DNA of 64,000 bases, taken from assembly GCF_003003125.1 (NCBI RefSeq), contig NZ_PVTZ01000006.1:124001-188000 (forward strand). The letters are read 5' to 3'. Below the pieces are notes generated by a model. The model was given only the letters and a program-made list of their open reading frames with translations, was not told the DNA's origin and made no database searches. Made by a program: the position numbers and the translations under genes. Origin of the DNA: Laceyella sediminis (GTDB lineage Bacteria > Bacillota > Bacilli > Thermoactinomycetales > Thermoactinomycetaceae). This document shows positions 36,208-45,985 of the stretch, piece by piece (positions within the stretch are counted from its first letter, which is position 1; every line of letters starts with the position of its first letter).

Positions 36208-36549
36208 TCATTCTTCTTCCTGCTCCAAATAAAGCAACACTTCCGCTAAACCGCCGTCCACATTTACCACATCCGCGTAACCTTGCTGCAATAAAAAATT
36301 GGCGGCATGTAAACTGCGAACCCCATGCGCGCACAAGAGGTAAATCGTTTTGTTCGGATCGATCTCCGTTAACCGCTCCGGCAACGAGCCAAGTGGCATG
36401 TGTTTGCAATGCTCCAAATGAACCATTTCCCATTCTGCGGGTTCGCGTACGTCGATCACTTCAATGTGGTCCGCCCCCAACTCTCCGTTTAAGTATTTCT
36501 GTGCAAACGCACTAGGTGAGATGTGATACTTGCTTTGATCGTTTTTCAT
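36208..36549 (-). CDS. Rhodanese-domain protein
   Basis: 113 aa. Single rhodanese domain with VIDVREPAEWEMVHL near residue 31 and the active-site loop LLCAHGVRS near residue 72, where Cys is the sulfur acceptor. Sulfur carrier or transferase in the cytoplasm; partner unknown. Confidence 0.88.
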   Translation of the reverse strand: MKNDQSKYHISPSAFAQKYLNGELGADHIEVIDVREPAEWEMVHLEHCKHMPLGSLPERLTEIDPNKTIYLLCAHGVRSLHAANFLLQQGYADVVNVDGGLAEVLLYLEQEEE

Positions 36550-36594
36550 AACTGCGCTCCTTTATTGATTTATTGTTTCACAGTGTCTTTTCAT

Positions 36595-36623
36595 TTGCTT
36601 CTTTATTCAAAACCGACTAAAAT
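36595..36623 (+). promoter_or_regulatory. Pyrophosphatase promoter
   Basis: TTGCTT (36595-36600), a 17-bp spacer and TAAAAT (36618-36623) on the plus strand. Confidence 0.55.
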
Positions 36624-36674
36624 GAGGGTTGAGTGATTTTACAGCTTCATTGTACATAAAGAGGAGGAAAGCTC

Positions 36675-37169
36675 ATGTCTAACCAACTGATTGTGGATGC
36701 TTTTATTGAGATCCCTACTGGAAGCCAAAACAAATACGAATTCGACAAAGAAAAAGGCGTATTCCGTCTTGACCGGGTGCTGTACTCCCCCATGCATTAT
36801 CCAACCGAATACGGTTACCTTGAAAACACCTTGGCTGAAGATGGAGATCCATTGGACATCCTTGTCCTGACCAGCTTCCCAACCTTTCCTGGTTGCGTGA
36901 TCTCCAGCCGGGTTATCGGCGTGCTGCTCATGTCCGACGACAAAGGTCCAGACGAAAAAGTATTGGCCGTGCCTGTAGATGACCCACGTTTCAATGGCGT
37001 AAACAGCTTGGATGATGTGGCTCCGCACGTCCTGAAAGAAATCGAACACTTCTTCCGCGTCTACAAAGACTTGGAAAACAAAGAAACCAACATCATCGGT
37101 TGGAAAGACGCTGCATTCGCCGCTGAACTCTACCAACAATGCCTCGACCGTTACCAACAAAATAAATAA
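36675..37169 (+). CDS. ppa: Inorganic pyrophosphatase (family I)
   Basis: 164 aa. Hydrolyses diphosphate. EIPTGSQNKYEFD near residue 12 and the metal-binding EDGDPLDILVL near residue 55 are the soluble family I signature. GAGGAGG lies upstream. B. subtilis instead has the family II enzyme PpaC, so this is a taxonomically useful difference. Confidence 0.96.
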   Translation: MSNQLIVDAFIEIPTGSQNKYEFDKEKGVFRLDRVLYSPMHYPTEYGYLENTLAEDGDPLDILVLTSFPTFPGCVISSRVIGVLLMSDDKGPDEKVLAVPVDDPRFNGVNSLDDVAPHVLKEIEHFFRVYKDLENKETNIIGWKDAAFAAELYQQCLDRYQQNK

Positions 37170-37175
37170 TCAGCC

Positions 37176-37215
37176 AACCCCTTGCTTTACGGTTTTCGTG
37201 AAGCAAGGGGTTTTT
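37176..37215 (+). terminator. ppa terminator
   Basis: CCCCTTGCTTTACG, a 5-nt loop, CGTGAAGCAAGGGG and TTTTTTG on the plus strand. Confidence 0.92.
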
Positions 37216-37218
37216 TGT

Positions 37219-39375
37219 TCATTCCGGGCAGGACAACAGGCCCAATTGCCGTGACAGCTCATAGTGGAGGGATTGCGTTTGGCCGGGGAACCGTACCAGG
37301 ATCTTTCGTCCCGGCGCCACTCCGGCAAGCGGCGTCACTTCCACAATGCTACCCAAGCCGAAGCGAATGTGGTTGACCGACATCCCCGGGGCCACTTCTT
37401 CACTGACAAAGCGGAGTTGGGGCTGGGCTTTGCTCGTTGCGCGGGCAGACGTAAACACCCGAGCCGTTCGCTCCAACTCTCGCTTGCGTTCAAGCGGGGC
37501 ACTCGTGGAGAAGCGCGCTCCCCCATGCCCCAATTCCTTAGCAAACGGGGACGGCGCCACTCTTTTGCCTTGTCTGGTTTGGCTGACAGAAAGCCAGCAT
37601 TCCGTTTTAGCCCGAGTCATCCCCACGTACAAAAGGCGCCGCTCCTCTTCCCACGCGGCCGCTTTCCGTTGTTCTGATACCTGTAGGCTTCGGTGGTGTG
37701 GAAGTACCATCGCATGTAACCCGATGATATAGACACGGTCAAATTCCAATCCTTTTGAACGGTGAAGGGTCATCAGTTTGACAGGAGCGGTCGCATCAGA
37801 ATGGCGCAATTGCCGCTCAACTTCTTGCGCATGGGCCAGGAGCCCTTGTCCATTCGCAAAATGGCGGGCCGCCAAGGCCAATTCATCCAAAGGTTCAAAC
37901 AGGCTGGATTGATCACTCCCCGTTTCCTTAGCAAACGCTTCCAGATAACGGTCATAACCGATGCGTTCGCGAATATAAGCCACAGCTTCCTCGGCGTTCA
38001 TCTCCGTCAAGCGCGGGACTTGATCCCGCAACTCACTCAAATACCGGACTTGGTAAGGTTCCAATCCATCTAAGCCGGGCAACGCCGCCAACAATGATCC
38101 CCCTTGTTTTTTCGCCCTTGCCCAACAAGCGTCAATCCAATCCTCATTGTAAAGATAGCGTTTAGGCTTATTGATAATCCGCACCAGCGCGTCCAGATCC
38201 TGTGGATTCCAAGCCAATTTTAAATAGGCGAACACGTCTTGAACTTGCCACCGCCGATAAAACGAACTTTCCCCCGACGCAACCATAAAGGGAATCCCTT
38301 TGCGCACCAGGGCATCAACCACCGCGCGTGCCTGAGTCGACGTACGGTAGAGAATGGCCGTTTCCATCCCATCAGTCAGGTGAGTTAAAATCTGTTCTGC
38401 TTCCTCTTCCTCATCAAGCGGCTCCATCCACTTCACATCTGGCCCCCTCACCCCGGTTCCCGCCCGCGGTTTCCGCTGCCGGCGGCGGTTGTGGCGAATC
38501 AATTGTTCACTTGCCTGAATCAATTCTTCGGTAGAGCGGTAATTGACAGACAGAATGATCCGCGTTAGCTCGGGGAAATCTTTGTTTAGTTCAAGCATAA
38601 ATTTGGGGTCGCTTCCGCGGAATCCGTAGATGGATTGATCATCATCCCCTACCACAAACAAATGGCGGTGTTTCGCCGCCAATTTCACCAAGATCTCGTA
38701 CTGCACCCGGTTGATATCCTGAAACTCGTCCACCAGTATATGTTGGAACTTCGTTTGCCAGTGGGAGAGCCATTCCGATTGCCGACAACATGCATGCACA
38801 GCTAAAAGAATGTCATCATAATCCCACATTCCACGTTCCGATTTCATGCTTTCATATGCCATATACAAATCCCGGAAGAGAATATTCTTCTGTTTCTCGA
38901 CTCGCAACCGTGCCGGCAAAATCCCATTGTTTTTGCACAGTCCAATTTGGTTTAGATAAGTGGACACCGTCTCTTCATCGGTCGGTAATTCCCGCTCCGC
39001 TAACAAGTCCCGCATCACAGCGGTTTGTTCGGCTTGTCCCATAAGAGGAGGAACGTTGCAACCGCTCTCGCGCAACATCTGCAAAAACAACGAATGAAAA
39101 GTGCCAACAGCCAACTCCCGGGTGCGAGTAGGCATCACTTGTTCCAATCGCTCCCGCATCTCCCGCGCGGCGGCCCGGGTAAATGTGACCAACATCAACT
39201 GGTTCGCCGGGATGCCTTGTTCCAACAAATACAACACGCGCCGGGTCAGCACCGTCGTCTTCCCACTACCCGGACCGGCAAACACTGCCGTGGGGCCGAT
39301 CGGCGCGGTCACCGCCTTCCGCTGGTCGTCATTCAACCCACTTAACAACATCTCCATTCCCGACACTTGCAGCAA
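37219..39375 (-). CDS. UvrD/PcrA-like superfamily 1 helicase
   Basis: 718 aa, starting at TTG 39375 with AAAGGAGG 7 nt upstream. Helicase motifs in order: AGPGSGKT near residue 33 (Walker A), ILVDEFQDIN near 214 (Walker B), VVGDDDQSIYGFRG near 240, LSVNYRST near 270, VKLMTLHRSKGLEFDRVYI near 545, and LLYVGMTRAK near 590. A 3'-5' DNA helicase of the UvrD/YjcD kind. The C-terminal part carries a DNA-binding-like segment, VNHIRFGLGSIVEV. It is not the housekeeping pcrA by context. Confidence 0.92.
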   Translation of the reverse strand: MLQVSGMEMLLSGLNDDQRKAVTAPIGPTAVFAGPGSGKTTVLTRRVLYLLEQGIPANQLMLVTFTRAAAREMRERLEQVMPTRTRELAVGTFHSLFLQMLRESGCNVPPLMGQAEQTAVMRDLLAERELPTDEETVSTYLNQIGLCKNNGILPARLRVEKQKNILFRDLYMAYESMKSERGMWDYDDILLAVHACCRQSEWLSHWQTKFQHILVDEFQDINRVQYEILVKLAAKHRHLFVVGDDDQSIYGFRGSDPKFMLELNKDFPELTRIILSVNYRSTEELIQASEQLIRHNRRRQRKPRAGTGVRGPDVKWMEPLDEEEEAEQILTHLTDGMETAILYRTSTQARAVVDALVRKGIPFMVASGESSFYRRWQVQDVFAYLKLAWNPQDLDALVRIINKPKRYLYNEDWIDACWARAKKQGGSLLAALPGLDGLEPYQVRYLSELRDQVPRLTEMNAEEAVAYIRERIGYDRYLEAFAKETGSDQSSLFEPLDELALAARHFANGQGLLAHAQEVERQLRHSDATAPVKLMTLHRSKGLEFDRVYIIGLHAMVLPHHRSLQVSEQRKAAAWEEERRLLYVGMTRAKTECWLSVSQTRQGKRVAPSPFAKELGHGGARFSTSAPLERKRELERTARVFTSARATSKAQPQLRFVSEEVAPGMSVNHIRFGLGSIVEVTPLAGVAPGRKILVRFPGQTQSLHYELSRQLGLLSCPE

Positions 39376-39483
39376 CTCGCGTCCTCCTTTCCTTGATGTT
39401 CACGCTCATTTCGATTAGGTTATATCTTATCACAAATCAGCCAACACGCTTAACCCAGCAAAAAATTTTTTTACTCTTCACAG

Positions 39484-39512
39484 TTGACACTACTGATTCA
39501 ACATGCTAAATT
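39484..39512 (+). promoter_or_regulatory. Promoter of the serine operon
   Basis: TTGACA (39484-39489), a 17-bp spacer and TAAATT (39507-39512), just upstream of the T-box leader. Confidence 0.7.
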
Positions 39513-39539
39513 AGGTATCAAATTTAGATTAGCAACGCG

Positions 39540-39816
39540 ATGAAGGAGCCAAACATCAATGGTGAACTCTCAGAGAGCCGATGGTTGCTGTGAATCGGCA
39601 GTTTGCCTGATGTGGAGCACTCCCGAGTGGCTGATTGAACCGCTAAGAAGTAGATCAGCACGGTTGACCCGTTATCCACTAGAGTCGATATGGCAGATCA
39701 TGCCCATCGACTTGCCAAGGCTGTCAGCGCGAGCCGACAGCGAATGAGGGTGGCACCACGTACCCCACGTCCCTCTGCCCAAACGAATTGGGTGGAGTAG
39801 GCGTGGGGTTTTTTTA
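39540..39816 (+). promoter_or_regulatory. T-box leader (probably serine-specific)
   Basis: The T-box sequence AGGGTGGCACCACG is at 39747-39760, followed by a terminator with CCCCACG (39763-39769) pairing with CGTGGGG (39802-39808) and seven T. Upstream, Stem I has the AGAGA-type and GGTTGCTG loop elements. A TCC triplet at 39621-39623 lies where the specifier codon is expected; UCC codes for serine, in keeping with the serine genes downstream. Uncharged tRNA-Ser would stabilise the antiterminator. Confidence 0.88.
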
Positions 39817-39842
39817 TATATGACGAAGGAGGAAATACTAAG

Positions 39843-40997
39843 ATGAATTGGCAAGATAAAGCCCATTTACGAATTCCCGGACCAACCCCGATCCCACTTC
39901 GGATTCAGCAAGCGATGTCCCAGCCGATGATCGGACACCGCGGACAGGCGGCCTCCCGATTGTTGCAGGAATGCGCGACATCGTTGCGCGCTCTGTTTGG
40001 CACAACCCATACCCCGCTCATTTTGACAGGAAGCGGCACCTCCGCTTTGGAAGCAGCCGTAACCAATGCGGTACAACCGGGGGATGAAGCGATTGTTGTG
40101 GTGACAGGGGCTTTCGGAGATCGTTTCGCCAAAATAGTGGAACGATACGGAATTGCCTTGCATCGGTTGGATGTCCCGTGGGGAACCTCTTGTTCACCTG
40201 AGCAGTTGGCTACCTTCGTGCAAGACCATCCCCGGGCCAAAGCGGTGTTTCTCACTTATTGCGAGACTTCCACCGCCGTGCTCAATCCCATTGCCGACCT
40301 GGCAAAGGCGGTCCGCGAGCATTCTGACGCGTTGGTCATTGTCGACGGTGTCAGCTGTCTGGGCGCGGTACCCTGCCACATGGATGACTGGCAGGTGGAT
40401 ATCATGGTGACCGGTTCCCAAAAAGCATTGATGCTTCCACCCGGCCTCGCTATGGTCGCAGTGAGCGAGCGGGCGTGGAAACGCATCGAACAGCAAACAC
40501 AGCCCCGTTTTTATCTCGACCTCACTGCGTACAAGCGTAGCATGGAACAACATACCGCTCCTTACACCCCGGCCGTGTCTCTGTTGTACGGCTTGAAGGA
40601 AGCATTGCTCATGCTGGAAGAAGAAGGATGGGAAAACGTCTTTGCACGCCATCAACGCTTAATGCGCATGACCCGCGCGGGACTTAGGGCACTAGGATTG
40701 CCGTTACTCACTTCCGACGATGACGCTTCCCCGACAGTCACCGCCATCGACGGACGGCAAACGGCATGGGATACAGAGTCCTTGCGCAAACACATGAGCG
40801 AAATGAACGTCACCATCGCTGGCGGCCAACAACATCTGAAAGGCCAAATTGCCAGAATCGGCCACATGGGTTACTGCGATGAGCTAGACGTGCTTACAGT
40901 CTTGGGCGTGTTGGAGATGGCATGTTTTAAAATGGGCGTACCTGTAGAGTTGGGAACTGGCGTAAAAGCAGCACAAGAGGTGATATTGCATGTATAA
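39843..40997 (+). CDS. Class V aminotransferase (serine-pyruvate / alanine-glyoxylate type)
   Basis: 384 aa. PLP-dependent enzyme: IPGPTPIPLRIQQAMSQPMIGHRG at the N-terminus, TGSGTSALEAA near residue 61, and the PLP-lysine segment VTGSQKALMLPPGLA near residue 192. It is not the SerC subfamily, but it is translated with serA (8-bp overlap) under a serine T-box. It is therefore inferred to supply the transamination step of serine synthesis or to convert serine with glyoxylate/pyruvate. GGAGG stands upstream. Confidence 0.88.
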   Translation: MNWQDKAHLRIPGPTPIPLRIQQAMSQPMIGHRGQAASRLLQECATSLRALFGTTHTPLILTGSGTSALEAAVTNAVQPGDEAIVVVTGAFGDRFAKIVERYGIALHRLDVPWGTSCSPEQLATFVQDHPRAKAVFLTYCETSTAVLNPIADLAKAVREHSDALVIVDGVSCLGAVPCHMDDWQVDIMVTGSQKALMLPPGLAMVAVSERAWKRIEQQTQPRFYLDLTAYKRSMEQHTAPYTPAVSLLYGLKEALLMLEEEGWENVFARHQRLMRMTRAGLRALGLPLLTSDDDASPTVTAIDGRQTAWDTESLRKHMSEMNVTIAGGQQHLKGQIARIGHMGYCDELDVLTVLGVLEMACFKMGVPVELGTGVKAAQEVILHV

Positions 40998-42570
40998 AGT
41001 ATTGATTACCGATCCGTTGAGCGATCAGGGCATTGACAAACTGTTGCGGGCCGAAGACGTCGAAGTCGTGCGAAAAATCGGTTTGACAGGCGAGGCATTG
41101 TTGTCAGAAATCGCCACTGCCGATGCTCTATTGGTACGAAGTCAGACCAAAGTGACTGAAGAAGTGATCAATCAAGGAAGCCGGTTGAAAGTGATCGCCC
41201 GCGCCGGCGTTGGTGTTGACAACATTGATATCCCCGCAGCCACTAGAAAAGGGGTGATCGTCGTCAACGCCCCCGATGGCAACACGATCTCCACCGCGGA
41301 ACACACTTTTGCCATGCTCATCTCCTTGGCTCGCAACATTCCTCAGGCTCACCGTACCGTGATAAACGGGGAATGGAACCGAAAAGCTTTTGTCGGGGTG
41401 GAGTTGAACCAAAAAACGTTGAGCATCATCGGCTTTGGGCGGATCGGTTCGGAATTGGCCAAGCGTGCCAAAGCATTCCGCATGAACGTGATCGCCTTCG
41501 ACCCTTATCTAACTGAAGAGCGGGCGCAAAAATTTGGCGTACAAAAAGCATCTTTCAACGAAGCAATTGCCGCTGGCGACTTTATCACCGTGCACACCCC
41601 GCTTACCAAAGAAACACGCCATATGATCAACCATGAGGTGTTCGACAAAATGAAAGACGGCGTCCGCATCCTCAACTGCGCCCGTGGTGGCATCATCGAC
41701 GAAACCGCTCTTTATGACGCCATTGTTTCCGGCAAAGTCGCCGGGGCCGCTCTCGATGTGTTTGAGGTTGAACCGCCAGGCAATCACCCGTTGTTTACTT
41801 TGCCACAGGTGATATGTACACCGCATTTGGGCGCTTCCACCATTGAAGCGCAGGAAAATGTGGCGGTAGATGTGTCCGAAGAAGTGCTTCATATCCTGCG
41901 CGGCGAGCCGTTTAAAAATGCGGTCAACCTCCCTTCCATCCCGGCGGAATTGCAACAAAAACTGGCTCCTTACCATGAGTTGGTCGAAAAGCTGGGGCAT
42001 TTCGTGGGTCAAATGACCACCGAGGCGATCAAAGAAATCACCATTACGTACGCTGGGGAACTGGCTGAAGGGGACGTGGTTCCCCTTACGCGGATGATGC
42101 TGAAAGCAGTCCTTTCACACCATCTAGCAGATATCAACTTTGTGAACGCCCCCCACTTGGCCAAACAGCGCGGCATACATGTGCTGGAACAGAAATCAGG
42201 ACACAGCCATGGTTTCACTCAATGGCTGAACATTGAGGTTAAAACGGACAAAAACCAGCATCAAGTCAGCGGCACCTTGCTCAACGGTTTTGGGCCGCGC
42301 ATCATCAAAATCGACCAATTCCCGGTTGATGTTGCTCCCAAGGGACATCTGCTATTCATCCAGCATCGAGATCAACCGGGCGCCATCGGCCGAGTTGGCA
42401 CATTGCTAGGCAGCCGGGACATCAACATCGCCACCATGCAGGTCGGTCGAAAGCAAGCGGGAGGACAGGCGATCATGATCCTACGCATTGACAAAGCGAT
42501 CCCTCACGACTTGATGAACACTTTGAAACAAATGGATGAGATCCAATCCGTAATGGAAATCGACCTGTGA
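40990..42570 (+). CDS. serA: D-3-phosphoglycerate dehydrogenase
   Basis: 526 aa, long type. The NAD-binding [19 protein letters not shown] is near residue 143 and the catalytic residues lie in [10 protein letters not shown] near 230, EVEPP near 258, and the catalytic His in CTPHLGAST near 276. An intervening domain near 320-440 and a C-terminal ACT domain ([18 protein letters not shown] near 455) allow serine feedback. First committed step of serine synthesis. Confidence 0.96.
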   Translation: MYKVLITDPLSDQGIDKLLRAEDVEVVRKIGLTGEALLSEIATADALLVRSQTKVTEEVINQGSRLKVIARAGVGVDNIDIPAATRKGVIVVNAPDGNTISTAEHTFAMLISLARNIPQAHRTVINGEWNRKAFVGVELNQKTLSIIGFGRIGSELAKRAKAFRMNVIAFDPYLTEERAQKFGVQKASFNEAIAAGDFITVHTPLTKETRHMINHEVFDKMKDGVRILNCARGGIIDETALYDAIVSGKVAGAALDVFEVEPPGNHPLFTLPQVICTPHLGASTIEAQENVAVDVSEEVLHILRGEPFKNAVNLPSIPAELQQKLAPYHELVEKLGHFVGQMTTEAIKEITITYAGELAEGDVVPLTRMMLKAVLSHHLADINFVNAPHLAKQRGIHVLEQKSGHSHGFTQWLNIEVKTDKNQHQVSGTLLNGFGPRIIKIDQFPVDVAPKGHLLFIQHRDQPGAIGRVGTLLGSRDINIATMQVGRKQAGGQAIMILRIDKAIPHDLMNTLKQMDEIQSVMEIDL

Positions 42571-42670
42571 GCCTCCCTTGTCCGGCGCTGCTGAATGGGA
42601 TAAACTAACAATAGTTTGTTCATTCGTGACCGGATGCAATCCGTCACTGCATCAAGGAGGACTGCCAACC

Positions 42671-43357
42671 ATGGAACTGAACGGAAAAGTTGCTATTGTC
42701 ACCGGAGCCAGCAAAGGATTGGGAGAAGCCATCACCAAGCGGTTGGCATTGGGCGGGGCGACAGTCATCGCCAGCGCCCGAAGCCAAGCCAAGCTGGAAG
42801 CAGTGGCAGAAACCAATCCTGAGCGGATTCACCCATTTGCCTGCGACGTCACGAACAGTCAACAAGTGCAAGACTTAGTGCAATTCGCGATCCAACGTTT
42901 TGGTCGGTTGGATGTGCTGATCAACAATGCCGGCCTCGGCCACTTCGCCCCCGTTGACGAACTCACCGAGTCGCAATGGGATGAAATGATGGATGTTAAT
43001 CTCAAAGGAGCCTTCCTCACTTGCAAATATGCGATTCCCCACCTCAAGGCGACGGAGGGACATATCGTCAACATCTCCAGTGTAGCCGGGACGGAAGCTT
43101 TTGCTCGCGGCGGCGGGTACTGCGCATCCAAGTTCGGATTGATGGCGTTGACCGACGCGTTGACCCAAGAATTGAAGCCGCACCATGTGAAAGTCTCCGC
43201 TTTGTGTCCTGGTTCCATCAAGACCGAATTCGGACGGCAAAAAGACTACGCGATGGAAGCAGAGCAGGTCGCTGAAGCGGTCTGGACCATCGTGTCCGCA
43301 CCCAAGGGAGTCATCTACAATACCATCATCATGCGTCCGCTGGTCCCCGCCAAGTAA
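42671..43357 (+). CDS. Short-chain dehydrogenase/reductase
   Basis: 228 aa from the ATG at 42671 (AAGGAGG 10 nt upstream). NAD(P)-binding VTGASKGLGEAI at residue 10, NNAGLGHFAP near residue 86, catalytic Ser in NISSVAGTEAF near 135 and YCASKFGLMALTDA near 150. The substrate is not evident. It lies 100 bp after serA and may be read through from that operon. Confidence 0.9.
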   Translation: MELNGKVAIVTGASKGLGEAITKRLALGGATVIASARSQAKLEAVAETNPERIHPFACDVTNSQQVQDLVQFAIQRFGRLDVLINNAGLGHFAPVDELTESQWDEMMDVNLKGAFLTCKYAIPHLKATEGHIVNISSVAGTEAFARGGGYCASKFGLMALTDALTQELKPHHVKVSALCPGSIKTEFGRQKDYAMEAEQVAEAVWTIVSAPKGVIYNTIIMRPLVPAK

Positions 43358-43402
43358 TGGGGCTATAACCCAATCAGGAAAATACGCGTAGCGGGCAATA
43401 AT

Positions 43403-43442
43403 AAAAGACCGTCACCCCTCTTAGGGTAACGGCCTTTTTTCT
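43403..43442. terminator. Bidirectional terminator between the SDR gene and resE
   Basis: GACCGTCACCC, a 6-nt loop and GGGTAACGGCC, with an A run on the left and a T run on the right. Confidence 0.82.
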
Positions 43443-43444
43443 TT

Positions 43445-45247
43445 TTATGCGTACAACACTTCATCAGCCACACGCACAGGCAACTCTACGATAAAGACGG
43501 TGCCTACGCCCAGTTGGCTCTTCACCGACACGGTACCTCCGTGGGCGGTGACCAGATGCTTCACAATGGACAGGCCCAAGCCTGTTCCACCGGATTTTCC
43601 TCTGGTTCGTGCCTTGTCCGCCTTATAAAAACGTTCAAAGACGAAGGGCACATCCTCTTCGGGAATACCCGAGCCCGTGTCTTCCACTTCCAGAAAGATG
43701 CGTTCTCCTTTCTGATGCACATGGACTGTCACAGAACCGCCCGTCGGTGTATGGCGGATCGCATTGTCCACTAGGTTGGTCAACACTTGCTCAATCTTGT
43801 CTTCATCCCAAAACACCGTCGGCAAATGTTCGGCCAAATCCGCTTCCAAACGGACTTCTTGTTCTCGCGCAAGGTTTTGGAATTTGCGGATGACCCGTTG
43901 CACGAATTTGTCCAACGGCTTCTCGGCCGGCTCCACTTGAATGTGCCCCGCCTCCATTCGGGCCAGATCCAGCAGTTCGCGCACCAAGCGCCCCATCCGT
44001 TGCGATTCCTCGTTGATCACTTGCGCAATCTCTCTCCGCTCTTCCGGCGTTTCCGCTATATCGTCGAGCAAAGCCTCGCTGTAGCCTTGCAACATGGCCA
44101 GAGGTGTTCTCAATTCATGCGACACATTGGCAACGAAGTCCTTGCGCAGCTTGTCCAAGCGCCGTTCTTCCGTCACATCCCGCAACACGGCCACCACTCC
44201 GCGCACTTGATCGCCCGCATACAGTGGCGACATCATGACAACCCACGTGCGCCCATGTTCCGAGATATCCCCTGTATGTTCTTGCGTATCCTCGATCACC
44301 TTGTTAAAGAGAGCTTGCAAAGAAGGGGGCAGAGCATTTTTCTTCACTTCTCCCTTCCACAACGACAAAAAGCCCTCACCGATGGGATTGGTCATGATGA
44401 TTTTGCCAAACTTGTTGATGGTCAACACACCATCTGACATGCTTCGCAAAATGCTTGCCAACTGCTCCTTCTCCTGTGACAACTGGTGAATCGTGTCTTC
44501 CAACTGTGAGGCCAAGCGGTTGAAAGTCATAGCCAACTCGGCGATTTCATCCCGTTCATGGTAGCGCACCGGCACCCGTGTCGAAAATTCCCCACGAGCC
44601 ATTTTCTCCACCGCGCGCTTCATCTGGATCAAAGGTTGCGAAATGCGCGAAGACAGGAAGAAGGCGAAAATCGTCGTCAAGACGATGCCGATCAGGAACG
44701 TGTAGAAAATCCACCGTTTGATGTCGGCTTCGCTCAGTTGATCCTGCACTTGGTACAACACGATGGCCCCCGATGGCTTTTTATCCTTGATATAAGGCAC
44801 CGCCACCAGCAAAATGTCGTTCTTTAATAATGGATTTCCCGGACGGGGGTTGGTTTGCAATCGCACCTTCCCCCGCATGGTAATCGACTGACCCTTTAAG
44901 ACCTTCTTTAACTCTTCATCCGTCAATATCTCCCGCCACTGCACATTGGGCACGTGCGGCGAAACCCCGATGGGGCTGACAGAGCCACTCGCGTCCAACA
45001 CCACCAAGTATGTACCGAATTCGGACGCCCCCATCAGCACATTGTTGAGATATTGGGTCTGGTTGGGGCCGGCCTCTTTCAATTGGGTCTGAATGCGCGT
45101 CGCCAACTTCTCCAAACTTTGTCTTTGCCCTTCGACATAGCTGTTCTCGATCTGTTCGCTCAAAAACAGGCTCAACAACACCAAGATCAATGTGACGAGA
45201 ATGATGATAGTCAACCATAATTTACCGACAACACTTCTTAAGATCAC
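43445..45247 (-). CDS. resE: Sensor histidine kinase ResE
   Basis: 600 aa, GTG start at 45247 in a GTGA overlap with resD. Two membrane segments (residues 10-30 and 168-190) enclose an extracellular sensing loop. Then come HAMP (near 195-245), a PAS-like region (near 255-365), the phosphoacceptor VSHELRTPLAMLQGYSE near 378, and an ATPase domain with NLVDNAIRHTP near 488, DTGSGIP near 525 and GGTGLGLSIVKHL near 555. With ResD it controls respiration and anaerobic genes in Bacillus. Confidence 0.94.
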   Translation of the reverse strand: MILRSVVGKLWLTIIILVTLILVLLSLFLSEQIENSYVEGQRQSLEKLATRIQTQLKEAGPNQTQYLNNVLMGASEFGTYLVVLDASGSVSPIGVSPHVPNVQWREILTDEELKKVLKGQSITMRGKVRLQTNPRPGNPLLKNDILLVAVPYIKDKKPSGAIVLYQVQDQLSEADIKRWIFYTFLIGIVLTTIFAFFLSSRISQPLIQMKRAVEKMARGEFSTRVPVRYHERDEIAELAMTFNRLASQLEDTIHQLSQEKEQLASILRSMSDGVLTINKFGKIIMTNPIGEGFLSLWKGEVKKNALPPSLQALFNKVIEDTQEHTGDISEHGRTWVVMMSPLYAGDQVRGVVAVLRDVTEERRLDKLRKDFVANVSHELRTPLAMLQGYSEALLDDIAETPEERREIAQVINEESQRMGRLVRELLDLARMEAGHIQVEPAEKPLDKFVQRVIRKFQNLAREQEVRLEADLAEHLPTVFWDEDKIEQVLTNLVDNAIRHTPTGGSVTVHVHQKGERIFLEVEDTGSGIPEEDVPFVFERFYKADKARTRGKSGGTGLGLSIVKHLVTAHGGTVSVKSQLGVGTVFIVELPVRVADEVLYA

Positions 45248-45960
45248 TCTTTCGGCACCTCTAACTTATAACCGACTCCCCAAACAGTGGTGATCATCTT
45301 GGCGGCTCTGGAGGAAGCACGGTTGAGTTTCTCGCGCAAACGTTTCACATGCGTGTCAACCGTTCTCAAATCCCCAAAAAATTCATAATGCCACACATCG
45401 CGGAGCAATTGTTCCCGTGTGAACACTTTGTCTGGGGATTTGGCCAAGTAGTACAGCAACTCGTATTCTTTGGGCGTAAGTTGAATTTTTTTGCCCCCCG
45501 CTTTCACCTCATGCGCATCGTGGTCAATGGTCAGCTCCGGGAATACGAGTACATTGTGCGTCTCCGTATCCGTAGTGAGGAAAGCGGTGGCCGAAGCCCG
45601 TCTAAGCACCGCCTTCACCCGATGAACCAACTCGCGCGGGCTGAATGGCTTCACCACATAATCGTCGGTTCCCGCCTCAAATCCTTCCACACGATTGGCC
45701 TCTTCTCCTCTCGCAGTCAGCATAATAATGGGGGTTGCCTTCTTTTTGCGAATCTCACCGCACACATCCAACCCATCCATCCCTGGTAACATCAAGTCAA
45801 GCAAAATCAAATCATAATCTGTAGAAAACGCCATTTCCAAAGCGATTTCGCCGTTTTCCGCCTCATCGATCAAATAACCTTCCCGCTCCAGATACATGCG
45901 GAGCAGACGGCGGATGCGATCTTCATCATCAACTACAAGAATGTGATATTGTTTTTCCAT
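45244..45960 (-). CDS. resD: Response regulator ResD
   Basis: 238 aa. The receiver domain has DDED near residue 11, the phosphoacceptor Asp in LLDLMLPGMDGLDV near residue 54, and KPFSPRELVHRV near residue 103. The C-terminal winged-helix (OmpR/PhoB type) has LTPKEYELLYYLA near 160 and a DNA-recognition helix GDLRTVDTHVKRLREKL near 203. Coupled to resE by a 4-bp overlap. Confidence 0.95.
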   Translation of the reverse strand: MEKQYHILVVDDEDRIRRLLRMYLEREGYLIDEAENGEIALEMAFSTDYDLILLDLMLPGMDGLDVCGEIRKKKATPIIMLTARGEEANRVEGFEAGTDDYVVKPFSPRELVHRVKAVLRRASATAFLTTDTETHNVLVFPELTIDHDAHEVKAGGKKIQLTPKEYELLYYLAKSPDKVFTREQLLRDVWHYEFFGDLRTVDTHVKRLREKLNRASSRAAKMITTVWGVGYKLEVPKE

Positions 45961-45985
45961 TGCACTTTCACCCCGGCTGTTAAAC

